The position numbers and the translations under genes are program-made. Below, one piece after another: positions 18,609 to 28,325 of a stretch of DNA of 64,000 nt. Source of the stretch: Rhizobiales bacterium 64-17 (lineage in GTDB: Bacteria; Pseudomonadota; Alphaproteobacteria; Rhizobiales; Xanthobacteraceae). The stretch is taken from assembly GCA_001899285.1 (NCBI GenBank), contig MKWA01000009.1, positions 131,776-195,775 on the forward strand, in the 5' to 3' direction. Below the pieces are notes generated by a model. That model was given only the letters and a program-made list of their open reading frames with translations, did not search any database and was not told the origin of the DNA. Positions within the stretch are counted from its first letter, which is position 1, and each line of letters begins with the position of its first letter.

Positions 18609-19514
18609 ATGAGCAAAGCCCGCATCGCCGTCGTCGGCGCCGGCCTGATGGGCCACGGCATCGCCCAGGTGTTCGCGCTCGCCGGGCACGCCGTCACCAT
18701 CACCGACACGTTCAAGCCGGCGCTCGACGCCGCGAAGGACCGCGTCCTCGCCAATCTGAAAGATCTCGGTGAAGACCAAGCGGCGCTCGACCGCATCACG
18801 CCGGTCGCCGACCTCGCCGACGCGGTGCGCGACGCGGACTACGTGGTCGAGGCGGTGCTGGAAGACCTCGACCTGAAACAGTCTTTGTTCGCCGAGATCG
18901 AACAGCATGTGCGGCCGGACACGATCCTCGCCAGCAACACCTCGGTGATCCCGATTACCGCGATCATGCAGGGCCTGAAGCAGCGCGAGCGCGCGCTCGG
19001 CACGCATTTCTGGAATCCGCCGTTCCTGGTGCCGCTGGTCGAGGTGATCGAGACCGAATGGACGTCGCCCGATGTGGTGGCGTGGACCATGGCGCTGCAT
19101 CGCGACGCCGGCAAGACGCCGGCGCATGTGAAGAAGGACGTGCCGGGCTTCATCGGCAACCGTCTGCAACACGCGCTGTGGCGCGAGGCGATCGCGCTGG
19201 TCGAGAACGGCATCTGCGACGCAGAAACTGTCGACGCGGTGGTGAAAGCCTCGTTCGGGCGGCGGCTTGCCGTGCTCGGCCCGCTGGAAAACGCCGATCT
19301 GGTCGGCACCGACCTGACGCTGGCAATTCACAAGACGGTGCTGCCGGCGATCGACAGCCGCCCCGCGGCATCGCCATACCTTGAAAAGCTCGTCAACGAC
19401 GGCAAGCTCGGCTTCAAAAGCGGCGAAGGATTTCGTGCCTGGACGCCGGAGCAGCGACAGGCGCTGCGCCAGCGCGTCGTGCAACATCTCAAGAACGCGC
19501 GCAGTCTCGACTGA
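18609..19514 (+). CDS. 3-hydroxyacyl-CoA dehydrogenase family protein
   Basis: NAD-dependent dehydrogenase, 301 residues, single-function form without a crotonase domain. VVGAGLMGHGIAQVFALAGH is the Rossmann dinucleotide site at the N terminus. SNTSVIPI and GTHFWNPPFLVPLVEV carry the catalytic region (His in GTHF). ATG 18609 starts one base after the SDR stop; a longer frame reading back through the SDR gene is rejected. It likely performs a beta-oxidation-like oxidation in the cluster's pathway, although close relatives can act on free hydroxyacids. Confidence 0.88.
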   Translation: MSKARIAVVGAGLMGHGIAQVFALAGHAVTITDTFKPALDAAKDRVLANLKDLGEDQAALDRITPVADLADAVRDADYVVEAVLEDLDLKQSLFAEIEQHVRPDTILASNTSVIPITAIMQGLKQRERALGTHFWNPPFLVPLVEVIETEWTSPDVVAWTMALHRDAGKTPAHVKKDVPGFIGNRLQHALWREAIALVENGICDAETVDAVVKASFGRRLAVLGPLENADLVGTDLTLAIHKTVLPAIDSRPAASPYLEKLVNDGKLGFKSGEGFRAWTPEQRQALRQRVVQHLKNARSLD

Positions 19515-19537
19515 CGCGCTCAAACCGGGAGGACGAC

Positions 19538-20812
19538 ATGAGCGACAAGACCTTTTCCCGCCGCACCGCGCTGCAAGGCGGCGCGAGCCTGATCGCGGCG
19601 CCGGCGATCCTGCGCGTCATCCCCGCACATGCGCAGGGCAAGACCATCAAGATCGGTCACGTCTCGCCGCGCACCGGGCCGCTCGCCGCGTTCGGCGAGG
19701 CCGATCCGTTCATTCTCGAACAGATCAACAAGCTGCTGGCGAACGGCATCCAGAACGGCGGCAAGACCTACAAGGTCGAGATCATCTCCAAGGACAGCCA
19801 GTCGAACACCGCGCGCGCGTCGGAAGTCGCCTCCGAACTGATCCTGCGCGACAAGGTCGATCTGATCGTCGCCGCCTCGACGCCGGACACCACCAATCCG
19901 GTGGCGGATCAGGCGGAAGTCAACGAGGTGCCCTGCATCACCACGGACTGCCCGTGGCAGGCCTATTTCTTCGGCCGTAAGGGCGATCCGAAGAAGGGCT
20001 TCAACTGGACCTATCATTTCTTCTGGGGCGCGGAGGATCTGCTCGCCGCATTCACCGCGCTGTGGGATTCGATGCCGACCAACAAGGTGGTCGGTGGCAT
20101 GTTCTCCAACGACGCCGACGGCAACGCCTTCGCCGATCCGGTGATGGGCTTCCCGCCGGCGCTCGCCAAGGCCGGCTACAAACTGGTCAATCCCAGCCTC
20201 TACCAGCCGCTCTCCAACGACTTCACCGCGCAGATTTCCGCGTTCAAGGCGGCGAATGTGGAGATCGTCACCGGCGTGTTCATCCCGCCGGATTTCGCCA
20301 CGTTCTGGTCGCAGGCGGCGCAGCAGGGCTTCAAGCCGAAGATCGTCACCGTCGCCAAGGCGCTGCTGTTCCCGTCCGCCGTCGCGGCGCTCGGCGATCG
20401 CGGCGAAGGGCTGACCAGCGAAATCTGGTGGACACCGACGCATCCGTTCAAGTCCGGCCTCACCGGCCAGACGCCGAAACAGCTCACCGATGCCTATACC
20501 GCCGCGACCGGCCGGCCGTGGACGCAGCCGATCGGCTTCAAGCACGCTTTGTTCGAGGTGGCGATCGACGTGCTCAAGCGCACCAAGAAGCTCGACGATC
20601 CAGCCTCGATCCGCGACGCCATCGCCGCGACCAACTACCAGTCGATCGTCGGTCCGGTGCAATGGACCGGCCAGCCGGTGAAGAACGTCACCAAGACGCC
20701 GCTGGTCGCCGGCCAATGGCAGAAGAAGGACGGCAAGCTCGACCTCGTCGTCACTACCAACAAGCCCGCGCCGCAGATTCCGGTCGGCGGGACGTTGAAG
20801 CCGCTCGCGTAA
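19538..20812 (+). CDS. ABC transporter periplasmic substrate-binding protein (LivK-like)
   Basis: A 424-residue binding protein of the Peripla_BP_6 family. It starts with SRRTALQGGASLIAAPAIL and an AHAQ cleavage site, a Tat-like leader (the RR is followed by T-A-L, not the full SRRxFLK). The mature part begins KTIKIGHVSPRTGPLAAFGE. Ligand chemistry is unknown, though its place after catabolic dehydrogenases suggests an aromatic or alicyclic carboxylate. The ATPases and permeases of the importer follow, after a dispersed repeat. ATG 19538 has GGGAGGA upstream. Confidence 0.9.
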   Translation: MSDKTFSRRTALQGGASLIAAPAILRVIPAHAQGKTIKIGHVSPRTGPLAAFGEADPFILEQINKLLANGIQNGGKTYKVEIISKDSQSNTARASEVASELILRDKVDLIVAASTPDTTNPVADQAEVNEVPCITTDCPWQAYFFGRKGDPKKGFNWTYHFFWGAEDLLAAFTALWDSMPTNKVVGGMFSNDADGNAFADPVMGFPPALAKAGYKLVNPSLYQPLSNDFTAQISAFKAANVEIVTGVFIPPDFATFWSQAAQQGFKPKIVTVAKALLFPSAVAALGDRGEGLTSEIWWTPTHPFKSGLTGQTPKQLTDAYTAATGRPWTQPIGFKHALFEVAIDVLKRTKKLDDPASIRDAIAATNYQSIVGPVQWTGQPVKNVTKTPLVAGQWQKKDGKLDLVVTTNKPAPQIPVGGTLKPLA

Positions 20813-20822
20813 CGTCACACGC

Positions 20823-20912
20823 CGTCATGCCCGCGCTTGTCGCGGGCATCCACGTCTTTCCTTCCGTTTAACAGGAAAGGCGTGGATGGCCGGGACGAGC
20901 CCGGCCATGACG
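20823..20912. repeat. dispersed palindromic repeat, copy 2 (inverted relative to copy 1)
   Basis: A 90-base double-hairpin element, CGTCATGCCCGCG...CGCGGGCATCCACG, then GGCGTGGATGGCCGGG...CCCGGCCATGACG. Its reverse complement matches 14366-14456 closely. It lies between the binding-protein gene and the first ATPase gene of the importer, where a hairpin could separate mRNA levels of the abundant binding protein from those of the membrane components. Confidence 0.85.
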
Positions 20913-20923
20913 TGGAGAGAATC

Positions 20924-21644
20924 ATGCCCACCCTCCTCGCCCTCGAACAGATTTCCAAACGGTTCGGCGCGGTTGTCGTCGCCGACCAGATTGATCTCGC
21001 GCTGGCGCCGGGCGAGGCGCTCGGCATCATCGGACCGAACGGCGCCGGCAAGACCTCGCTGTTCGGCATGGCGACCGGCACGCTCTCACCCGACAGCGGC
21101 CGCGTCATCTTCGATGGCGCGGACATCACGACACTGCCGCCGGAGCGGCGCTGCCGGCTCGGCCTCGCGCGCTCGTTCCAGATTCCGCAGCCGTTCGGCG
21201 GCATGACCGTGTTCGAGAATGTCGTCGTCGCCGCCGCCTTCGGCACTGGCGCGCGCGAACGCGACGTCTATGCGCCCTGCGCCGACATTCTCGACCGCTG
21301 CGGCTTGTCGCAAAAAGCCAACCGCCCGGCCGGCGCGCTGACCCTGCTCGATCGCAAGCGGCTCGAACTGGCGCGGGCGCTGGCGACCAAGCCGCGCGTG
21401 TTGCTGCTCGATGAAGTGGCCGGCGGGCTCACCGAGCACGAATGCACGGCGCTGGTGGCGCTCATCAAGGATATCCGTGCCGACGGCGTCTCGGTGATCT
21501 GGATCGAGCACATCGTCCATGCGCTCGTCTCGGTGGTCGACCGGCTGGTGGTGCTGCACGGCGGACGCTTCATCGCGCAGGGCGAGCCGCACAGCGTCAT
21601 CAAGAGCGCGCCGGTGCAGGAAATCTATATGGGGATTCCCGCCG

Positions 21645-21652
<8 letters not shown>
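20924..21652 (+). CDS. ABC transporter ATP-binding protein (LivG-like)
   Basis: Importer ATPase, 242 residues. Walker A is GPNGAGKTS, the Q-loop lies in RSFQIPQPFGGMT, and Walker B is VLLLDEVAGGL. The ABC signature is unusual: ALTLLDRKRLELARAL stands where LSxGQ/LPYGxQ is expected, so the Ser and Gly of the canonical motif are absent. ATG 20924 (MPTLLALEQ) is preferred over a frame that reads through the repeat. Its end overlaps the next ATPase gene by 8 bases. Confidence 0.9.
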
Positions 21653-22349
<697 letters not shown>

Positions 22350-22353
22350 CGCC

Positions 22354-23220
22354 ATGCAGTGGGTCAATGCCATCGTGCAAGGCGTGTTGATCGGCGGGCT
22401 TTACGCGCTGTTCGCCGCTGGTCTCTCGCTGATCTTCGGCGTGATGCGGCTCGTCAACATCGCCCACGGCGACCTGATCGTGCTCGCATCATACCTGGCG
22501 CTGGTGGTGGTGACGACGCTCGGCCTCGATCCGCTGACGTCGCTGGTCATCGTCGTGCCGGCGATGGCAGTGATCGGCTATGCGCTGCAACGGCTGATCC
22601 TCAACCGCACGCTCGGCGACGATCTGCTGCCGCCGCTGCTCGTCACTTTCGGCCTGTCGGTGATCATCCAGAACGGCCTCCTCGAATGGTTCACCGCCGA
22701 CAGCCGCAAGCTCACCGCGGGCGCGATCGAGGTGCAAGCGTTTCAGGCCCTGCCCGGCGTCTGGATCGGGCTGCTGCCGCTGCTCCAATTCGCCGTGACC
22801 ATCGCAATCATCGGTGGACTTCAACTGCTGTTCTACCGCACCGCGTTCGGCCGCGCGTTCCGCGCCACCTCGGACGATCCGTCGGTCGCGCAACTGATGG
22901 GGCTCGACACGCGGCACGTCTTCGCGCTGGCGATGGCGCTGTCGCTCGCAGTGGTCGCGGTCGCCGGCGTGTTCCTCGCGGTGCGCGCCAATTTCGATCC
23001 GGCCATCGGCCCGGCGCGGCTCATTTACGGCTTCGAGGCCGTCATCATCGGCGGCCTCGGCAGCCTGTGGGGCACGCTCGCCGGCGGCATTATCCTCGGC
23101 GTGGCGCAGGCGATCGGCGCGCAGATCGACCCCGGCTGGCAGGTGCTGGCCGGGCATCTCGTCTTCATCGCGATCCTCGCGGTGCGGCCGCAGGGCCTGT
23201 TTCCGAAGGTGCAGGGATGA
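22354..23220 (+). CDS. ABC transporter permease (LivH-like)
   Basis: A 288-residue inner-membrane permease with about eight hydrophobic segments. It begins MQWVNAIVQGVLIGGLYALF, the LivH-type start, and includes GLSLIFGVMRLVNIAHGD and the EAA-like loop YGFEAVIIGGLGSLWGTLAG. It starts 4 bases after the LivF-like gene. Its stop overlaps the LivM-like start (ATGA at 23217-23220). Confidence 0.92.
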   Translation: MQWVNAIVQGVLIGGLYALFAAGLSLIFGVMRLVNIAHGDLIVLASYLALVVVTTLGLDPLTSLVIVVPAMAVIGYALQRLILNRTLGDDLLPPLLVTFGLSVIIQNGLLEWFTADSRKLTAGAIEVQAFQALPGVWIGLLPLLQFAVTIAIIGGLQLLFYRTAFGRAFRATSDDPSVAQLMGLDTRHVFALAMALSLAVVAVAGVFLAVRANFDPAIGPARLIYGFEAVIIGGLGSLWGTLAGGIILGVAQAIGAQIDPGWQVLAGHLVFIAILAVRPQGLFPKVQG

Positions 23221-24230
23221 GCGATGCCGCGATCCGTGTCGAGCATGCCACGCGTGCGAGCCGCATCGGCATGACGCTGCTGGCGCTGCTGGTGGTGGCA
23301 CTCGCCGCCGCCCCGCTCTGGGCCGACCGCGCGTCGCTGCGGCTCATGGGCGAGATCTTCACCTTCGTCGCGCTGGCGAGCCTGTGGAATCTGCTGGCGG
23401 GCTATGCCGGTCTGGTCTCCGTCGGGCAACAAGCCTATGTCGGCTTCGGCGGCTATGTGCTGTTCGCAGCGGCGATCCTGTTCGGCGTGCCGCCGATCGC
23501 GGCGATCATCGTCGCCGGCGCGCTCGCCGCGTTGCTAGCCGTGCCGGTGGCCGCACTGATGTTCCGCCTGCGCGGGCACTATTTCGCCATCGGTACCTGG
23601 GTGGTGGCGGAAATTTTCCGGCTGGTCGCCGCGCAGATCGGCGTGCTCGGCGGCGGCTCCGGCGTCAGCCTGCCGGCCGGCGTCATCACCGGCATCGCCG
23701 CGACGCGCGCCATGCGCGAATACATCATCTACTGGCTGGCGCTCGGCCTCGCGGTGCTGGTGGTCGGCGGCATCGTCCTCCTGCTGCGCTCGCGTTACGG
23801 ACTGGCGCTGACCGCGATCCGCGACAACGAGACGGCGGCGCGCTCGAACGGCATCAGCGTCATGCGGATCAAATATCTGGTCTATGTCGTGACCGCGGCC
23901 GGCACGGCGATGACCGGCGCGCTGATTTTCCTCACCAAGCTGCGCATCTCGCCGGACACGGCGTTCAGCGTCAACGACTGGACTGCGTTCGTGATCTTCA
24001 TCACCGTGATCGGCGGCATCGGCCGCGTCGAAGGCCCGCTGATCGGCACAATCGTGTTCTTTCTGCTGCGCGAGACGCTGGCCGATCTCGGCAGCCTCTA
24101 TCTCCTGATGCTCGGCGCCGTCGCCATCGTGGTGATGCTGTTCGCGCCGAAAGGATTATGGGGCTTCGTCGCCGACCGGTTCGGCTGGCAGGCGTTTCCG
24201 CTCGAGCGGCGGCTGGCGCATAAGCCATAA
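23217..24230 (+). CDS. ABC transporter permease (LivM-like)
   Basis: Second permease, 337 residues, with around nine hydrophobic segments. Family marks are NLLAGYAGLVSVGQQAYVG, RLRGHYFAIGTWVVAE and the cytoplasmic loop AIRDNETAARSNGI. ATG 23217 overlaps the LivH-like stop. It completes a Liv-type HAAT importer; a strong terminator-like hairpin follows the stop. Confidence 0.92.
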   Translation: MSDAAIRVEHATRASRIGMTLLALLVVALAAAPLWADRASLRLMGEIFTFVALASLWNLLAGYAGLVSVGQQAYVGFGGYVLFAAAILFGVPPIAAIIVAGALAALLAVPVAALMFRLRGHYFAIGTWVVAEIFRLVAAQIGVLGGGSGVSLPAGVITGIAATRAMREYIIYWLALGLAVLVVGGIVLLLRSRYGLALTAIRDNETAARSNGISVMRIKYLVYVVTAAGTAMTGALIFLTKLRISPDTAFSVNDWTAFVIFITVIGGIGRVEGPLIGTIVFFLLRETLADLGSLYLLMLGAVAIVVMLFAPKGLWGFVADRFGWQAFPLERRLAHKP

Positions 24231-24240
24231 CCGAATAGAA

Positions 24241-24265
24241 AAGCCCGCGCTTGCGGCGCGGGCTT
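24241..24265 (+). terminator. hairpin terminator after the importer operon
   Basis: Perfect 10-base stem AAGCCCGCGC / GCGCGGGCTT closing a TTGCG loop, 10 bases after the LivM-like stop. The run of T after it is short (TTCG), so on the plus strand it is a weak intrinsic terminator. On the minus strand it would also follow the 24285-24464 gene, with AAAA/TTTT next to it, so it may work in both directions. Confidence 0.7.
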
Positions 24266-24284
24266 CGCCAAAACGCAATCGGCG

Positions 24285-24464
24285 TTATTTGGTGTTGTCG
24301 TTCTCGCCGGTCGGGCCTTTCACCGGTGTGAAGCTCGGCGGATCGGACGCCGGAAAACTGTCATCCGACTGCTGGGTGACTTCATCTTCCTGCTTCTTGA
24401 TCCGGTGGCGCTCCTTTTCGACCCGCTCGCGCGGTTTTTCCGGCGCTCTGGTCTGCTGATCCAT
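24285..24464 (-). CDS. small protein with SFPASDPPS tail
   Basis: A 59-residue, highly charged protein that starts MDQQTRAPEKPRERVEKERH and ends in DDSFPASDPPSFTPVKG plus a polar tail. ATG 24464 follows CAGGAGG. The basic, helical-looking first half (about residues 8-28) is joined to the conserved acidic-Pro motif. The same motif ends the neighbouring 24546-24893 protein, in the same orientation 81 bases upstream, so the two genes look paralogous at the C terminus. I know of such tails in hypothetical proteobacterial proteins but of no assigned function. Confidence 0.75.
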   Translation of the reverse strand: MDQQTRAPEKPRERVEKERHRIKKQEDEVTQQSDDSFPASDPPSFTPVKGPTGENDNTK

Positions 24465-24545
24465 GATCCATCCTCCTGTTCCTGAAGGAAAACGGCCCAG
24501 ACGCGGGTCCGTTCCATCAGGTTCCAGGGCGCAGAGGGATCGCCG

Positions 24546-24893
24546 CTATTTTTCCCCGGTCACGGGCGTCCAGCTCGGCGGGTCGGAGGCCGGGAAGCTC
24601 TCGTCGGAATTGATATCGACGCTGTCCCCGTGCTGCTCGATCTGGCCGCGCGCGCGAGCCGTCTTTTCGCGGACAGGCTTTGCAGCCGGTTTCCGAGCCG
24701 ATGACGACCGCCGGGCGGCGGTCTTTTTCGCCGCCGCTTTTCGGACCGGCCGACGGACCTTCTTCGCGCGCGACTTTTTGGCGCGCGAGGTTTTCGCCGC
24801 GGCCTTCGCTTTCTTTGCTGATGCGCGCTTCGGTGCGCGTTTCTTGGATTGACGCTTGGGCGCTTTAGCCTTGGCCTTTTTCCGTTTCGCCAT
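24546..24893 (-). CDS. histone-H1-like basic protein with SFPASDPPS tail
   Basis: A 115-residue protein. The first 85 residues are Lys/Ala/Arg repeats (MAKRKKAKAKAPKRQSKKRA and onward) like bacterial H1/KAP-rich nucleoid proteins. The last part switches to DINSDESFPASDPPSWTPV and ends TGEK. A charge-based nucleic-acid interaction through the basic part is inference. The acidic SFPASDPPS end is shared with the next gene downstream. The basic part is low-complexity, so homology searches by that part would mislead. Confidence 0.8.
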   Translation of the reverse strand: MAKRKKAKAKAPKRQSKKRAPKRASAKKAKAAAKTSRAKKSRAKKVRRPVRKAAAKKTAARRSSSARKPAAKPVREKTARARGQIEQHGDSVDINSDESFPASDPPSWTPVTGEK

Positions 24894-25018
24894 GCCCCTC
24901 TCCCTGATGCCGGTGATATCCGGCGCGAACAGGATGATGCTGCGGTGACAGGGCGAAGCGCAAGCGCCACGTTGGCTCAGGCGGTCTTGCTCAGGCGGTT
25001 TTGCTTAGACGATTTTGC

Positions 25019-25606
25019 TTAGACTTGCGGGACGAGGCCCAGTTCGATCTCCAGCGCGCCGCACAGCATCTGCCCGAGCATGATGTGCAGTTCCTGGATG
25101 CGCGCGGTGGTGTCGGAGGGCACCAGCAGCGCATGGTCGCAGAGCGGCGGCAGCTTACCGCCGGTGCGGCCGCTGAAGCCCACGGTGACGAGCTTCATGG
25201 CGCGGGCCTCTTTCAGCGCCGCCAGCACGTTCGGGCTGTTGCCCGAGGTGGAGATGCCGATGGCCACGTCCCCGGCGCGGCCGAGCGCGGCGATCTGCCG
25301 GGCGAAAATCTGCTCGAAGCCGAGATCGTTGCCGGCCGCCGTCAGCGACGAACTGTCGGTCGTCAGGGCGATGGCGGCGATCGGCGCGCGATCCTTGCGG
25401 TAGCGGATGGTCAGTTCGGTGGCGAGATGCTGGGCGTCCGCCGCGCTGCCGCCATTGCCGAAGAACAGGATCTTGCCGCCGCCCTTGATCGACTGAACAC
25501 AGGCTTTGACCAGTCCGGCAAAAGCCGGACCCAGGTTCGCCTCGGCGCGCGCCACGGTGTCGCGATGTTCGGCAAATTCCGATGCGAAGAAGGCGGCGAG
25601 ATCCAT
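25019..25606 (-). CDS. gmhA: SIS-domain phosphoheptose isomerase
   Basis: A 195-residue SIS protein. GmhA converts sedoheptulose 7-phosphate to D-glycero-manno-heptose 7-phosphate, the first step of LPS heptose synthesis. Motifs seen: FFGNGGSAADAQHLATEL, TTDSSSLTAAGNDLGFE, GISTSGNSPNVL and the C-terminal ELHIMLGQMLC. Length matches GmhA. ATG 25606 overlaps the stop of the sugar dehydratase gene by one base (TGATG), so it is coupled to the polysaccharide operon. Here it could feed heptose to a surface polymer. Confidence 0.88.
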   Translation of the reverse strand: MDLAAFFASEFAEHRDTVARAEANLGPAFAGLVKACVQSIKGGGKILFFGNGGSAADAQHLATELTIRYRKDRAPIAAIALTTDSSSLTAAGNDLGFEQIFARQIAALGRAGDVAIGISTSGNSPNVLAALKEARAMKLVTVGFSGRTGGKLPPLCDHALLVPSDTTARIQELHIMLGQMLCGALEIELGLVPQV

Positions 25607-27555
25607 CAGCGGGCTCCGGTCGAAGGGGCAGCGGCCGGCACCGTATCAGACGCGGCAGGACCAGCACCATGCCCGGCAAATTCCGGCACGGCGGCGCGCA
25701 GCACCGCATCGCAGGCGGCGCGGTCGCCCTGCGCCACGCCGCGCTCCAGCGCCGCGAGCCAGTCGCGGATCGCAGCCAGCGATGGCTGCAACGGCCGCGC
25801 CGCGACGATGCCGGGAATGCCGACCTCGCCCGTCTCCTCCTCGCGCGCGAACAGGATTTCGTGCATGCGCTCACCCGGACGAACGCCGGTGAAGGTGATC
25901 TCGATGTCGCGGTTCGGCTCGAGGCCCGAGAGACGGATCATGCGTTCGGCAAGGTCGAGAATCTTCACCGGCTGACCCATGTTCAGGGTGTAGACCGACA
26001 CGCCGTCACGGTTCGGACCGAGCGCATGAGTCGACGCGGTGATGACGAGATCGCAGGCTTCGCGGATGGTCATGAAGTAACGCACCATGTCCGGATGCGT
26101 CACCGTCACCGGGCCGCCGGCCTCGATCTGCGCCTTGAACTTCGGCACCACCGAGCCGTTCGAGGCCAGCACATTGCCGAACCGCACGGAAATCAGCCGC
26201 ATCGGCGAGACGCGCTCGGCATCGAGGGCGTGGCAGTACATTTCCGCGAAACGCTTGGTGACGCCGAGGATCGACACCGGGTCGATCGCCTTGTCGGTGG
26301 AGATCATCACCATCGCCGTGGCGCCGGCGGCAGCCGCCGCGTCAGCGACGTTCACCGAGCCGAAGATGTTGGTCTTGATGCCCTCGGCCCAGTCGCGCTC
26401 CAGCACCGGCACATGCTTGAGCGCCGCCGCGTGGAACACGACGTCAGGCTTGAACGCGGCCATCACTTCCATCACGCGCGCGCGGTCGCGCACGTCGGCG
26501 ATATGGCCCTCGACCACGGCCGCCGTTTCCGCCGCCGCGAGCTGTTCCTGGATCGCGTACATGGCCGGTTCGGAGTTCTCGATCACGAGCAGCCGCGCCG
26601 CGCCGAACGCCGCCACCCGGCGACAGATTTCCGAGCCGATCGAGCCGCCGCCGCCGGTCACGACGACGGCCTTGCCGCTGACGAACTGCTCCAGCCGGCC
26701 GTAATCGATCTCGACGCTCGGCCGCAGCAGCAGATCCTCCACCGCCACCGGGGCAAGCTGCACCGCCTGCCCGCCCGAGGTGAGCGACGGCATCTGGCTC
26801 AACGGAATGCCGAGCCGGCGCGTGCGGATCAACATCTGCTCCGGTTTCTCTTCCGCCGCCAGCGCTGACGGCGTCAGGATCACGCGACCGACGCGGGTAC
26901 CGCGATTGGCGAGATCGGCGACGATGCGCTCCAGATCCTCGGCATAGCCGAGCACCGGCACATTGCGGATCGTCTGGCCGCGATCCGCCGCCGACGACGA
27001 CAGGATCGCCACCGGGCTGATCTTGCGCACCGCGCCGCTTTCGATGGCGCGCAGCAGCACTTCGGCGTCCGCCGCGCGACCGATGACGATGGTCGGCTGC
27101 GTGCCCTCGGCGCGCGCCTGCTGCAAGGTGCGGGCATAGCGGAAATAACGGTAGGCGACGCGCGAGCCGCTGAGGAAGAAGATCTCCAGGAACCAGAACA
27201 GGACGATGGTGATCTTGCCGAAGAAGAACGTGCCGTAGAACGCCGGCGACAGCATCACGTAGTCGGCGATCAGCAGCGACACCGCGAGTACGGTCGCGGC
27301 CTTGACGATGCTGAACAGGTCGGGGATCGAAATGAAGCGCCACTTCGAGCGCTCCAGCTTGAAGATGAAGAAGACGATCACCGCGTAGATCAGGATCCCC
27401 GGCAGAAACAGGACGAGGCTGCCGAGCCGGTCGACCAGCGTATAGTCGTCGAACCGCATCACGAAGGTGACGATCAGCGCGGCGGCGGTGGCGATGAGAT
27501 CGTGCAGCACGATCAGCATCTGGCGCGGCGTCAGGCTCGGAATGGGGATCATCAT
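25606..27555 (-). CDS. nucleoside-diphosphate sugar dehydratase/epimerase (CapD/FlaA1 type)
   Basis: A 649-residue inner-membrane enzyme. Four hydrophobic segments lie at the N terminus (about 10-130), then a CoA-like binding domain, then an extended SDR catalytic domain with VVTGGGGSIGSEICRRVAAF and ISTDKAIDPVSILGVTKR (Lys in TKR; Met/Ile-type replacement of the usual Tyr as in WbpM-like enzymes). It probably makes a UDP-4-keto-6-deoxy sugar. The C-terminal 60 residues are Ala/Pro-rich. It overlaps gmhA at the 3' end and the glycosyltransferase gene at the 5' end. Confidence 0.9.
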   Translation of the reverse strand: MMIPIPSLTPRQMLIVLHDLIATAAALIVTFVMRFDDYTLVDRLGSLVLFLPGILIYAVIVFFIFKLERSKWRFISIPDLFSIVKAATVLAVSLLIADYVMLSPAFYGTFFFGKITIVLFWFLEIFFLSGSRVAYRYFRYARTLQQARAEGTQPTIVIGRAADAEVLLRAIESGAVRKISPVAILSSSAADRGQTIRNVPVLGYAEDLERIVADLANRGTRVGRVILTPSALAAEEKPEQMLIRTRRLGIPLSQMPSLTSGGQAVQLAPVAVEDLLLRPSVEIDYGRLEQFVSGKAVVVTGGGGSIGSEICRRVAAFGAARLLVIENSEPAMYAIQEQLAAAETAAVVEGHIADVRDRARVMEVMAAFKPDVVFHAAALKHVPVLERDWAEGIKTNIFGSVNVADAAAAAGATAMVMISTDKAIDPVSILGVTKRFAEMYCHALDAERVSPMRLISVRFGNVLASNGSVVPKFKAQIEAGGPVTVTHPDMVRYFMTIREACDLVITASTHALGPNRDGVSVYTLNMGQPVKILDLAERMIRLSGLEPNRDIEITFTGVRPGERMHEILFAREEETGEVGIPGIVAARPLQPSLAAIRDWLAALERGVAQGDRAACDAVLRAAVPEFAGHGAGPAASDTVPAAAPSTGAR

Positions 27556-28316
27556 GCGGTCGGCGTGACAGTGCGGTCGGAACGAAGTGGAACGGTGCTG
27601 GCCGGACGTCGCAACCAGGTGGTGGCGAAGGCGTAGAGATACCAGCGCAGATAGGCCGGCAGCCAGCGCAGAACGCGAAACCGGCTCTGCCCCGCCTGCC
27701 GCTCGAACCAGCGCGCCGGAACCTCGCCGATCTTGAGCCCCAGACGGTGGCTTTTGACCAGGAGTTCGATGCTGTAGCAGAAGCCGCGGTCGGATTCGAT
27801 GACGATCGTGTCCAGCACCCGGCGGGAAAACAGCCGGAAGCCGTTGCTGGCGTCATGGGTCGGCAGTCCGGCCAGATGATAGAGCGTGAAATTTGCGCCG
27901 CGCACCAGCGTCGCCTTGAGCCACGGGCAGCCGACCATGGACCCGCCGGCCATGAAACGGCTGGCGCAGACGATGGCGCAACCCGCCTCCGCCTTGGCCA
28001 CCATGGCGTCGAGCATGCCGGCATTATAGTCGTCGTCGGCGGGGAACATCAGCACCTGCGGCGCCTGCGCGGCGGCAAAGCCCGTCAGCACCGCGCCATG
28101 CGCGCCGCGTCCGGCATTGCGTACGAACACGATGTCCATGGTCGTCATCAGATCGGGATGTGCGCGGATCGTCGTCAGCGTGTCGTCGTCCTCGCGGTCG
28201 TAACAGATCAGCACCCGGAACGGCGTCTTCAGCCCCGCACGCAGCGAGGTCAGCGTCGGGACGATGACGCCGCCTTCGTTGTAGACCGGGATGACGATGT
28301 CGAGCCGCGGCGTCAT
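27552..28316 (-). CDS. family 2 glycosyltransferase
   Basis: A 254-residue GT-A fold transferase. It begins LDIVIPVYNEGGVIVPTL, with FPADDDYNAGMLDAMVAKAE as the DxD region and GFRLFSRRVLDT later. A basic hydrophobic segment (LPAYLRWYLYAFATTWLRR) near the end could touch the membrane. Polyprenyl-phosphate or lipid-linked sugar synthesis is possible. It overlaps the dehydratase gene by 4 bases and is preceded by the UDP-sugar dehydrogenase gene. Confidence 0.88.
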   Translation of the reverse strand: MTPRLDIVIPVYNEGGVIVPTLTSLRAGLKTPFRVLICYDREDDDTLTTIRAHPDLMTTMDIVFVRNAGRGAHGAVLTGFAAAQAPQVLMFPADDDYNAGMLDAMVAKAEAGCAIVCASRFMAGGSMVGCPWLKATLVRGANFTLYHLAGLPTHDASNGFRLFSRRVLDTIVIESDRGFCYSIELLVKSHRLGLKIGEVPARWFERQAGQSRFRVLRWLPAYLRWYLYAFATTWLRRPASTVPLRSDRTVTPTA

Positions 28317-28325
28317 GACCGAGGG

